A stretch of DNA of 64,000 nucleotides from Paenibacillus thiaminolyticus (GTDB taxonomy: Bacteria > Bacillota > Bacilli > Paenibacillales > Paenibacillaceae): positions 2,728,001 to 2,792,000 of the forward strand of contig NZ_CP041405.1 in assembly GCF_007066085.1 (NCBI RefSeq), written 5' to 3'. The position numbers and the translations under genes are program-made. The notes beneath the pieces are model-generated. The model saw nothing but the letters and a program-made list of their open reading frames with translations, ran no database searches and was not told where the DNA came from. Shown in pieces: positions 56,529-64,000 of this stretch (position 1 is its first letter; the number at the start of each line of letters is the position of its first letter).

Positions 56529-57695
56529 TTGAACGAAACCGACAGCTATTGCAACATCCATAATGACCGCAATCAACAACGAAACGAAATGAATGGAACT
56601 GCCATGGGCAGCGATGCGCTGGCCGGACTCGGCTGGGACAGCCGCTGGGCCGAGACGTGGAGCCACTGGTTGAACGGGCTCAACGAAGCCGCTCAGCGCC
56701 GCTATGCGGGCGGACTGGTGCCAGCGCGCGTCTTGCTCGCGCACAAGCATCTGTACCGCATCGCCGGCCCCGACGGCAGCGAATGGCTCGCCGAGGTATC
56801 CGGCCAGGCGCGCAACCAGATGACGGCCCCGGCCGATTGGCCGGCCGTCGGCGATTGGGTTGCCGCTGCGCCGCGGCCCGCGGAAGGCCGCGCGACGATC
56901 GCGGGCGTGCTGCCGCGACGCAGCCTCTTCGCGCGCAAGGTCGCCGGCAGCCGCCCGGAGGCGCAGGTCGTGGCCGCGAACGCCGATGTGGCGCTGCTCG
57001 TCACATCGATGACCTCCGACTTCGAGCCGCGCCGGCTGGAGCGCTTCGCCGCGCTCGCCTGGGATAGCGGCGCCGTGCCTTGCATCGTGCTCACGAAGGC
57101 CGATGCGGCCGACGATGCGGACGCCTTCATCACGCAGGCCGAGCTCGCCGCCCCGGGCACCGACGTGTTCACGGTGTCCGCGCTGACCGGCGCCGGCTTG
57201 GAACGTCTGCGCGCCCGGCTTGCCCCGGGCACGACGGTCGTGCTCGTCGGCTCGTCCGGCGTGGGCAAGTCGACGCTCGCCAATGCGCTTGCCGGCGGCG
57301 AACGGATGGCCACGCAGGAGGTGCGCGCCAGCGACAACAAAGGGCGGCACACGACGACGCACCGCGAGCTGCTGCCGCTCGAAGGCGGGGCGTGGCTCAT
57401 TGACACGCCCGGCATGCGCGAGGTCGGCATGACCGCCGCCGACCATGACGGCTTGTCCTCGGCCTTCGAGGACATCGAGACCTTGGCGGCCGCCTGCCGC
57501 TTCCACGACTGCGCGCACGGCGACGAGCCGGGCTGCGCGGTGAACGCTGTGATCGCCTCCGGCGAGCTGGCAGCGGGCCGCCTCGCCAGCTACCGGAAGC
57601 TGCTGCGGGAAGAGGCCCGGATGCGCCGGGAGGAGACAATCCGCTTGCGTCGCCTGGAGATGAAGGGCGCGAGGAAGCCGGACAAGCGTCGCTAG
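56529..57695 (+). CDS. RsgA-family circularly permuted GTPase
   Basis: A 388-residue ribosome-associated GTPase. An N-terminal OB-like domain (about 60-130) is followed by the permuted G motifs TKAD (G4), SALTG (G5), GSSGVGKST (G1), the Thr-rich switch I and DTPGMRE (G3). The zinc-binding CRFHDCAHGDEPGCAV lies near residue 325. RsgA matures the 30S subunit. TTG 56529 follows AAGGAG. An extra ~25 residues precede the domain, and a leader peptide lies upstream, unlike the standard housekeeping context, so this may be a second copy. Confidence 0.88.
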   Translation: MNETDSYCNIHNDRNQQRNEMNGTAMGSDALAGLGWDSRWAETWSHWLNGLNEAAQRRYAGGLVPARVLLAHKHLYRIAGPDGSEWLAEVSGQARNQMTAPADWPAVGDWVAAAPRPAEGRATIAGVLPRRSLFARKVAGSRPEAQVVAANADVALLVTSMTSDFEPRRLERFAALAWDSGAVPCIVLTKADAADDADAFITQAELAAPGTDVFTVSALTGAGLERLRARLAPGTTVVLVGSSGVGKSTLANALAGGERMATQEVRASDNKGRHTTTHRELLPLEGGAWLIDTPGMREVGMTAADHDGLSSAFEDIETLAAACRFHDCAHGDEPGCAVNAVIASGELAAGRLASYRKLLREEARMRREETIRLRRLEMKGARKPDKRR

Positions 57696-57793
57696 GCGGG
57701 AGCGCCTCGTCCGTCCGCGGAGCGGCCCGTCCGTACTGCGGGCGGCTTCGCCTTCCCGCTCGCTGGACGGGCAATGCCCGCTCCAAGATCAAC

Positions 57794-57839
57794 AAAGCCA
57801 TCTGCCCCAGGCGCAGCGCCTTGGCAAATGGCTTTTTTT
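57794..57839 (+). terminator. Intrinsic terminator after the rsgA-like gene
   Basis: AAGCCATCTGCC...GGCAAATGGCTT with seven T. Confidence 0.8.
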
Positions 57840-57854
57840 GCATGAATTGCACTT

Positions 57855-58820
57855 CTATTCTCCTCCGCGCCACGTCTCCCCGAGCGCCAGCAGCCTTACT
57901 TGCGACTCATCAAGGCTCCGCCGCAGCCGCTCCGCTTCCAGCCGATCGAGCGCTTCCTTCGGCGTGTCATCGGCCAGCTTGAAGGCGCCGTAGTGCATCG
58001 GGATCATCAGCTTCGCGCCGACATCCTCGAATGCCTGCAGCGCTTCCTCCGGGGTCACATGCTGACGGGACATGAACCACTCCGGCTCGTAGGCGCCAAT
58101 CGGCATCAGCGCGACATCGATAGCGAAGCGGCGGCCAATCTCCCGGAAGCCCCGGAAATATCCGCTGTCCCCGGCAAAATAAACCGTCTCCTTCGCAGGC
58201 GGCCGCTCTCCCGTCCCCACGGCTTCGAAATCCAGCTGTTCCAGCACATACCCGCCCCAGTGTGAGCGGTTCATATCTGCAAGCGTCCGCCGCGTCCAAT
58301 GCTGGGCCGGCACGAAGGTCACCCGCACGGAGCCGATCATGAGCTCCATCCACCATTCGAGCTCGACCGTCTGCGGGAAGCCTTTGCGCACCATCTTCGC
58401 CTTGAGCCCTCCCGGCACGACCAGCAGCGTGCGCGGGCTTACCAGCTTGCGAAGCGAGCCCATATGCAAATGATCATAATGGGAGTGCGAGATGAGAATG
58501 ACATCAACCGGCGGCATCTGATCAATTGGAATGCCGGGAGGAGACAATCGCTTCTCCATCGCCATGCTCTCCGCCCATACCGGATCCGTGACGATATTCA
58601 ATCCTCCCATTTGCAGCAGGAAGGTGGAATGCCCGATCCAGGTGATGGCCAGGGCGCCATCATTGTTATGAAGTCTGGCGAGATCCGGCTTCACTTGCGG
58701 AACGACATAAGAATAATCTTTCTGCTTCAGCCGCACTTTGCGTTCGGCGCGCCAACGCCGGAATTGCTTCCAAGCTTTTTCTGTCGAGACATTGTCCATA
58801 TTCGTGTAATAGCGCTTCAT
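57855..58820 (-). CDS. Metallo-beta-lactamase-fold hydrolase, NAPE-PLD-like
   Basis: A 321-residue MBL-fold enzyme. HSHYDHLH (about residue 112) is the zinc motif. Further ligands lie in PAQHW, YFAGDSGYF and MHYGAF. The WIGHSTFLLQMGG start and the overall length match the NAPE-PLD/UlaG-like branch, which acts on phosphodiesters or lactones. The substrate is unknown. ATG 58820 follows GAGGTGG. The GC-rich gap 58821-59311 holds four GCATGCCG repeats near 59127-59163 but no gene. Confidence 0.85.
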   Translation of the reverse strand: MKRYYTNMDNVSTEKAWKQFRRWRAERKVRLKQKDYSYVVPQVKPDLARLHNNDGALAITWIGHSTFLLQMGGLNIVTDPVWAESMAMEKRLSPPGIPIDQMPPVDVILISHSHYDHLHMGSLRKLVSPRTLLVVPGGLKAKMVRKGFPQTVELEWWMELMIGSVRVTFVPAQHWTRRTLADMNRSHWGGYVLEQLDFEAVGTGERPPAKETVYFAGDSGYFRGFREIGRRFAIDVALMPIGAYEPEWFMSRQHVTPEEALQAFEDVGAKLMIPMHYGAFKLADDTPKEALDRLEAERLRRSLDESQVRLLALGETWRGGE

Positions 58821-59247
58821 GGCACCACCTCATTTGCACACCAAGTATTCGTAAGCCTTGCCGTTCGGACGTGCAGCAGCAAGGAAGGGGCCGGGCAAGA
58901 AAAATTCCATTCTCGTACTAGAATAACAAATCGGTCCGGCGAACTCCAATTCACCCCGCGGCCTTGCTGCCGGTCAGCGTTCCTTAACCGGATCGGCCGC
59001 CCCCGCTTCCATGCGCGCCGCACGCGGCCAGGCGCTGTCTGCCTCTATCGTATGCGCGCGCCGCAGTGCGGTCTATTCCCGTCCTGCAAAAACAGCGAAT
59101 GCCCACGGCGGCACGGCGGTCACCGCATGCCGGTTGCCGCATGCCGATGCCGCATGCCGATGCCGCCGAGCGCCTATCTCTATTTTTAACTCAAAGCGGC
59201 CCGTTCCAACCTCCCGTTCTCACAAAATACTTGTCTAAGGACCCGGA

Positions 59248-59276
59248 TTGTTCCCGGCTATGCCTTCATGTACAAT
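59248..59276 (+). promoter_or_regulatory. Promoter of the Nfu_N/HEAT gene
   Basis: TTGTTC (59248-59253), a 17-nt spacer, TACAAT (59271-59276), 36 bases before the start codon. Confidence 0.6.
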
Positions 59277-59311
59277 GGAGACATACCAGAATGATACAGG
59301 AGGTGCCGTCA

Positions 59312-60463
59312 ATGCAATTGATCACAATCGAACCGACGCCGAGTCCGAATTCCATGAAGCTTCATCTGGATGAGACGCTGCCGGCGGGCGTACGGCGAAC
59401 CTACTCTGAAGATAATCGCCGCTCCGCGCCGCCGATCATCGGGCAGCTGCTCGATATCGACGGCGTGAAGAGCGTCTTTCATACCGCGGACTTCATCGCG
59501 CTGGATCGTTATCCGAATGCCGATTGGGCCCGCATCCTGGCCGACGTGCGCGACATTTTCGGACAGCCGCAGGAAGAGAGCGGACAGGGCGAGGAATGGT
59601 CGGCCTGGACCTCCTTCGGAGAGGCGCAGGTCTATGTTCAATATTTCCGCGGCATTCCGATGCAGATTCGGGTGCAGGCGGACAACCGTGAGGAGCGCGT
59701 CGGTCTGTCCGAGCGCTTCGTGAAGGCCGTTACCGAGGTCGCCAGCGCCACCTTGATCAAGGAACGCAAGCTGAGCGACTACGGCATTCGCTACGGCGAG
59801 CTGGCGGATATCGCGCGCGAGGTGGAGCAGGAGCTTGAAGCCGCGTATCCGGAGGAGCGGCTCGCTTCGCTCGTGCGTCAGGCGATCGAGAAGGCCAAGA
59901 GCGATGAGCCGTTCATCGAGGAGCGCCGCGAGCTCACGGAGGAAGAGCTGGCCGCGCGCCTGAAGGACAGCGATTGGCGCGTGCGCTATGCGGCGCTGGA
60001 TCGGATGGAGCCGGAGGCCAGCCGACTGCCGCTGCTCGCGGAGACGCTCCGCGACCCGCAGAGCCAGATTCGACGCCTGACGGTCGTCTATCTGGGCGAG
60101 ATCAAGACGGCAGAATGCCTGCCGCTGCTGTTCGAAGCGCTGCGCGATGCCTCAGTCAGCGTCCGCCGCACAGCAGGGGACACCTTGTCCGATATCGGCG
60201 ATCCGGCGGCGATCGAGCCGATGATCGAAGCGTTGCAGGACAAGAACAAGCTGGTCCGCTGGCGCGCGGCCCGCTTCCTCTACGAAGCGGGAGACGAACG
60301 GGCCGTGCCGGCGCTAGAGGAAGCGGCGAACGACAGCGAGTTCGAGGTCGCGCTGCAGGCGCGTATGGCGCTGGAACGAATCCGCTCCGGCGAGGAAGCG
60401 GTCGGCACCGTCTGGCAGCAGATGGCCCGCCTGCGCGAGCAATCCGAAGCCGAACGGGCCTGA
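59312..60463 (+). CDS. Nfu_N-domain protein with HEAT repeats (YpgR/CvfC-like)
   Basis: A 383-residue protein. Residues 1-90 are an Nfu N-terminal domain (ITIEPTPSPNSMKLHLD...VFHTADFIALDR). The middle holds a linker, and from about 205 to 355 there are HEAT/PBS-lyase repeats (WRVRYAALDRM, RRLTVVYLGEI, VRRTAGDTLSDIG, VRWRAARFLYEAG). This layout is that of YpgR of Bacillus and CvfC of Staphylococcus, whose exact role is unsettled. The Nfu Cys-x2-Cys domain is absent. ATG 59312 follows AGGAGG. Confidence 0.85.
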   Translation: MQLITIEPTPSPNSMKLHLDETLPAGVRRTYSEDNRRSAPPIIGQLLDIDGVKSVFHTADFIALDRYPNADWARILADVRDIFGQPQEESGQGEEWSAWTSFGEAQVYVQYFRGIPMQIRVQADNREERVGLSERFVKAVTEVASATLIKERKLSDYGIRYGELADIAREVEQELEAAYPEERLASLVRQAIEKAKSDEPFIEERRELTEEELAARLKDSDWRVRYAALDRMEPEASRLPLLAETLRDPQSQIRRLTVVYLGEIKTAECLPLLFEALRDASVSVRRTAGDTLSDIGDPAAIEPMIEALQDKNKLVRWRAARFLYEAGDERAVPALEEAANDSEFEVALQARMALERIRSGEEAVGTVWQQMARLREQSEAERA

Positions 60464-60559
60464 CACGAAGCAGGGCTGCAGCGGTTCAGCAGACAAAGGA
60501 ATAACGGAACGGCGGGGTATCTCCCTTTCAGGTGACGATACGCCTGCCTGCCCGCAGTA

Positions 60560-60592
60560 CAAGACGGTACCCGTTCTGGATACCGTCTTTTG
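60560..60592. terminator. Hairpin between convergent genes
   Basis: AAGACGGTACCC pairs with GGATACCGTCTT (one mismatch), then TT on the plus strand; it lies between the HEAT gene and the convergent ABC exporter. Confidence 0.6.
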
Positions 60593-60627
60593 GTTCATTT
60601 CCCGGCTCTACAGCCCCTCTAATCGGC

Positions 60628-62472
60628 TCAATGTCCCGGCGACGGAGCCACTGCCGCCTCTTCCGGATGCAGCGTCGCGTGGAACTGCGTCGTGTACAGC
60701 GAGGCATAGCGCCCATCCAGCTTCAGCAGCGCTTCATGCCGTCCCCGCTCCACAATCTCGCCCTCTTCCATGACCAAGATCTGGTCGGCGGAGAGGACCG
60801 TAGACAAGCGGTGAGCGATGACGATGGTCGTCCGCCCCTGCATCAGCTCAGACAGAGCCGCCTGCACATACGCCTCCGATTCGGAGTCCAGATGGGATGT
60901 CGCCTCATCGAGAATGAGGATGCGCGGATTTTTGAGAATCGCCCGCGCAATCGCCAGCCGCTGCCGTTCCCCGCCGGAGAGACGATGCCCCCGCTCGCCG
61001 ACGACGGTATCATAGCCTTGGGGCAGGCCGGCAATCATATCGTGAATATAAGCCTTGCGGCAAGCCTCCTCCAGCTCGTCCTGGGTCGCGCTGTCCTTGG
61101 CGATACGCAGGTTATCGGCCACCGTCGCGTGGAACATGAACGACTCCTGGGTGACGTACGCGACCTGGGCGCGCAGCGACTCCAGCGACACGTCCCGCAC
61201 GTCATAGCCGTCGATGAAGACCATGCCTGAGGTCGCGTCATACAGGCGGCCGATCAGGTTGATCAGCGTCGATTTGCCGGCGCCGCTCGGTCCGACAAGG
61301 GCGACCACTTCCCCAGGCTCCGCGTGGAAGCTGATGCCGCGAAGCACCTCTCCTCCGCTGCCATAGCGGAAGGTGACATCGGCGAATTCCACCGCGCCTT
61401 GAACCGCGCCAAGCGTTTTCGCATTTGGCCGGTCCCTCACCTCCGGCTCCATATCCATATATTCAAAAATACGCTGGAAGACCCCCATCGCGGTAACAAC
61501 CTCGACGTGCAGATTCAGCAAGGTGCCGAAGGGCTGATACAGCCGGGACAGATAGGCCGCGAAGGCGACAATCGCGCCGATCGTCATCGGGCCGTAGATG
61601 ACCTGATAGCCGCCATACATATAGATCAGCGCCGTGCCGAGCGGCCCCAGCGTCGAGACGAACATGAAGAACCAGCGTCCGGCCAGGTTGAGCCTCACTT
61701 CCAGCTCTTTCACCTTGTTGTTCTGCTCCTCGAACCGGGCTTGCAGCGCAGCTTCGCGCCCGAAGATGCGGGACAGCAATGCGCCCGAGACGCCGAACAC
61801 TTCCCCCAATTGCGCGGACATGTCGGCCCGCACCTTCTGGGTCTCCGAGCGCAGCCGCTTGCGGTAACCTGATACCTTGCGCACCGGGATCATCGACAAC
61901 GGCAGGATGACGATCGCCATCAGCGCCAGCTTCCAGTCAAGGGTGAACAGGATGCCAATTGTCGTGCAGATGATAACGATCTGCGTGAGCGAAGATACGG
62001 CGACGTTCGTGACGACATTTTGAATCGCGGCCACATCATCGGTCACCCGCTGGATGACCTCGCCGGAGCGGGCCGCAGTGAAGAAGCCGACCGATTGCAG
62101 CTGCAGGTTACGGAACAGCCCCTGCCGCAGATCGGACATAATATGCTGGGTCACGAGCGTATTGAGATGGCTCTGCAGCACGCCGAGCATCCCGCTTGCG
62201 ATCGGCAGCCCGACGAGCAGCGCGGCACAGGTCAGCAGCAGCGCCACATCCTTGTTCGGGATGGCGATGTCGATAATGCGCTGCATGACGAGCGGCGGCA
62301 GCAGGCCGATAATGGCGCCGGAGAGCGCCAGAAAAACAATCCAGAAAAGCCGGAACAGATACGGTCGGAACAAGGCCCCGATCCGCTTGAAGGACACGTC
62401 CTTCACCGAGACGCGCGGCTGCCCCTTCGCATCCCGAATGGGGACCGAGCGGTTGCCCCAGCCTTGGTACAT
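60628..62472 (-). CDS. ABC exporter, fused permease and ATPase (MsbA/BmrA type)
   Basis: A 614-residue half-transporter that would act as a homodimer. Six membrane helices (about 35-330) precede the nucleotide-binding domain, with Walker A GPSGAGKST (about 400), Q-loop VTQESF, signature LSGGERQR, Walker B ILILDEATSHLD and the switch His in VIAHRLST. Substrate unknown; lipid or drug export is usual. ATG 62472 follows GAGGGGG. Confidence 0.92.
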   Translation of the reverse strand: MYQGWGNRSVPIRDAKGQPRVSVKDVSFKRIGALFRPYLFRLFWIVFLALSGAIIGLLPPLVMQRIIDIAIPNKDVALLLTCAALLVGLPIASGMLGVLQSHLNTLVTQHIMSDLRQGLFRNLQLQSVGFFTAARSGEVIQRVTDDVAAIQNVVTNVAVSSLTQIVIICTTIGILFTLDWKLALMAIVILPLSMIPVRKVSGYRKRLRSETQKVRADMSAQLGEVFGVSGALLSRIFGREAALQARFEEQNNKVKELEVRLNLAGRWFFMFVSTLGPLGTALIYMYGGYQVIYGPMTIGAIVAFAAYLSRLYQPFGTLLNLHVEVVTAMGVFQRIFEYMDMEPEVRDRPNAKTLGAVQGAVEFADVTFRYGSGGEVLRGISFHAEPGEVVALVGPSGAGKSTLINLIGRLYDATSGMVFIDGYDVRDVSLESLRAQVAYVTQESFMFHATVADNLRIAKDSATQDELEEACRKAYIHDMIAGLPQGYDTVVGERGHRLSGGERQRLAIARAILKNPRILILDEATSHLDSESEAYVQAALSELMQGRTTIVIAHRLSTVLSADQILVMEEGEIVERGRHEALLKLDGRYASLYTTQFHATLHPEEAAVAPSPGH

Positions 62473-62651
62473 TCAGATTCCCCCTCATCATCCGGCTTCT
62501 CTCCCCATTTACGCCGATATATGTCTTGCCTTACACTGTCACCATTGTAGTACTGTGATGTTGATTCTATTATAATCGCAATTATGTCGTTAGGAAGACA
62601 TTGTCTGGAGAAAAAACGGGGGTAATCCACGTGACTCGCTGCACAGCTCTC

Positions 62652-62840
62652 GAAAATCCTGCGATAACACAGGATTCTTCACCGGCCCTCTCTCTGAAAA
62701 AAGAAATCCTGCTAAAGTGCAGCAATTCGCGGCGCCATGGCTTGATATGGAGGGGAACCGGGTGAAAAGCTGCATTCTGGCAGGAATTTTGTTAAAAAGT
62801 CGAAAAACCAAGAGAAAAACCTGCGCTTTTGCAGTAATTA
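62652..62840. repeat. Array of TGCAG-type hairpin repeats, locus C
   Basis: Four units of GAAAWCCTGC-N5-TGCAGSAATT at 62652, 62703, 62764 and 62814, spaced 50-61 bases. See findings. Confidence 0.65.
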
Positions 62841-62848
62841 GGCCGCAA

Positions 62849-62992
62849 GAGACACCGAGCAGTTCGTTTTCTGCGCTGATGAGATATTGGTCATAAGAGA
62901 CAAAGAGCAGTTCGTTTTCTGCGCTGATGGGATATTGGTCATAAGAGACAAAGAGCAGTTCGTTCCCTGAGCTGATGGGATATTGGTCATAA
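62849..62992. repeat. Three 48-bp tandem repeats
   Basis: Units at 62849, 62897 and 62945 are almost identical; each contains GCAG-TTCGTTTT-CTGC, a short dyad, and ends ATATTGGTCATAA. Confidence 0.9.
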
Positions 62993-63179
62993 GAGGCTAG
63001 GGGGATGGATCTATAGACTTATGTACTGCACGCCGCGTCGTCCCGCTCAACGACAGTATTGATTTATCAATTTGCCTGGGAACCTCGGCTTACCGGGTTT
63101 GCTCCGTACAGGTTTTGCATATACTTCTGCCCATTGCATCTTTCGTAGCAATTCTGCTCTATGCAGGCATTTCAAGTAA

Positions 63180-63360
63180 GGCTTTAGTATAAGCAGAACT
63201 TGCAGACTAAGGTGGACTTGCATGCTAAACAGGTTAAGTAGCTTCACAGACTAGCAAACTAAGCAGGTAAGCTGACGAAGCAAACTAAGCAGGCTAAGCT
63301 GACGAAGCAGCTTTGCAAGTTAAACAGTGTGCAGGTCTTACAAGCTAAGCAGCCTATCTA
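63180..63360. repeat. Degenerate short repeats built on GCTAAGCAG
   Basis: Imperfect units such as GCAAACTAAGCAGG and GCTAAGCTGACGAAGCA recur about ten times. No gene is visible from 62473 to 63559. Confidence 0.6.
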
Positions 63361-63398
63361 CTTAACCTTCACCCCAGCTAGCCGCGCACCACGCGTGC

Positions 63399-63427
63399 AA
63401 AAAAGAGAGCAGTCCGCGACTGCTCTC
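63399..63427 (-). terminator. Intrinsic terminator after the SIS-domain gene
   Basis: On the minus strand GAGAGCAGTC and GACTGCTCTC with a 3-nt loop, followed by six T. Confidence 0.85.
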
Positions 63428-63559
63428 CGGCTGAGGCCATCAAAATCCATAATGGCGTTCCATACGGGAAAGAAAGCAAAGGGGCCCCCAGAAAACGCGC
63501 CAGCATCGCTTGTCAAGGTTGCCAGCCCCCACGGATGCTATCCCCTTAACCTGTCTGCC

Positions 63560-64000
63560 CTACAGCAGCTTCTCAATGACGGCGTTCGCCGTGCTCTCCT
63601 TGTTGTCGATCGATTCCTGGTACGTGCGCTTAAAATACTCGACATACAGCACATCCAGCAAGTACAGCTGCGCGATCTTCGCGGACAAGGAGCCGCCCTG
63701 GAGCGGGCCCTCATTCGCTCCGCAGAGGAGCGTAACGTCCGAGTGCAGCGTCAACGGAGATTTGACGAAGCGGGTGATCGAGATGATCTTGGCCCCCTTC
63801 TCCTTCGCTTTCTTCGCGGCCTCGATCGTGTCCTTGGTCGAGCCCGAGTACGAGAACATGACCGCCACGTCGCGCTCGGTCATGAGGGCGGCCGACATCA
63901 TCTGAAGATGGGAGTCGAAGGAGCATTCCGTCTTTCTCGTGATGCGCATAAATTTGTTCTTCGCTTCGAGTGCGGTAATCAAGGACGTGCCCACGCCAAA
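63560..64000 (-). CDS. SIS-domain protein, RpiR/MurR-like regulator, 3' part
   Basis: The frame is open to the right edge, so the 5' part, including any helix-turn-helix, is missing. The visible ~146 residues hold an SIS sugar-phosphate isomerase domain: FSYSGSTKDTIEAAKKAKEKGAKIISITR is its phosphosugar loop and following helix-strand. RpiR-type regulators sense phosphosugars through this domain. Assignment as a regulator rather than an isomerase rests on similarity of the visible part only. Confidence 0.75.
   Translation of the reverse strand, partial: FGVGTSLITALEAKNKFMRITRKTECSFDSHLQMMSAALMTERDVAVMFSYSGSTKDTIEAAKKAKEKGAKIISITRFVKSPLTLHSDVTLLCGANEGPLQGGSLSAKIAQLYLLDVLYVEYFKRTYQESIDNKESTANAVIEKLL

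Overview
The window looks like a chromosomal segment of an endospore-forming, mid/high-GC Firmicute, most likely Paenibacillus or a close Paenibacillaceae relative. The evidence is family content rather than a database match: a small acid-soluble spore protein of the SspH type, leucine T-box leaders, the tsaE-tsaB-rimI-tsaD operon, a Ku plus split LigD end-joining operon, an SLH-like segment on an endolysin, and AGGAGG-type ribosome binding sites throughout.

Left part (1-20.5 kb): the tail of an ABC-F ATPase; a YbaK/ProX-type deacylase; a cluster of DnaA boxes (1900-2147); leuA under two tandem leucine T-box leaders; the t6A tRNA-modification operon; a self-repressed TetR/HXXEE pair; sspH divergent from a ku/ligase/polymerase operon; cardiolipin synthase; an M23 peptidase plus bactofilin; two minisatellites; a short sugar-nucleotide block (rfbC, rfbD, a degenerate dehydrogenase-like gene and a Cys-rich small protein); and an XRE regulator.

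Middle (20.5-41 kb): an MFS transporter with a repeat-filled central loop, the glutamate synthase large subunit, an EamA transporter, a secreted Ig-like (Big_2) protein, a TetR regulator divergent from a GT28 glycolipid glycosyltransferase, an AT-rich decayed stretch, an NlpC/P60 hydrolase, an unknown membrane protein, a secreted metalloprotease, a CDF metal exporter, and intergenic hairpin-repeat arrays.

The most striking region is 41.3-54.4 kb, a compact contractile-tail cluster with no capsid, portal, terminase, integrase or replication gene. On the minus strand it runs: tail terminator-like, sheath, tube, chaperone with a frameshift extension, tape measure, LysM protein, baseplate plug, hub, spike, gp25-like, baseplate J, tail-I-like, fibre, small proteins, holin, a two-gene sigma-factor-like pair, endolysin. 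A divergent ArpU-like regulator sits at the head. Both divergent promoters carry a LexA-type box, and an intrinsic terminator lies between the tail promoter and the first tail gene. I read this as an SOS-controlled R-type tailocin (phage-tail-like bacteriocin), which is an inference from gene content and sites.

Right part (54.4-64 kb): an ABC-F protein of the YkpA/YbiT type, a leader peptide ahead of an RsgA-family GTPase, an NAPE-PLD-like metallo-beta-lactamase-fold hydrolase, a Nfu_N/HEAT-repeat protein, an ABC exporter, a repeat-rich kilobase without genes, and the 3' part of an SIS-domain (RpiR-like) regulator cut by the window edge.
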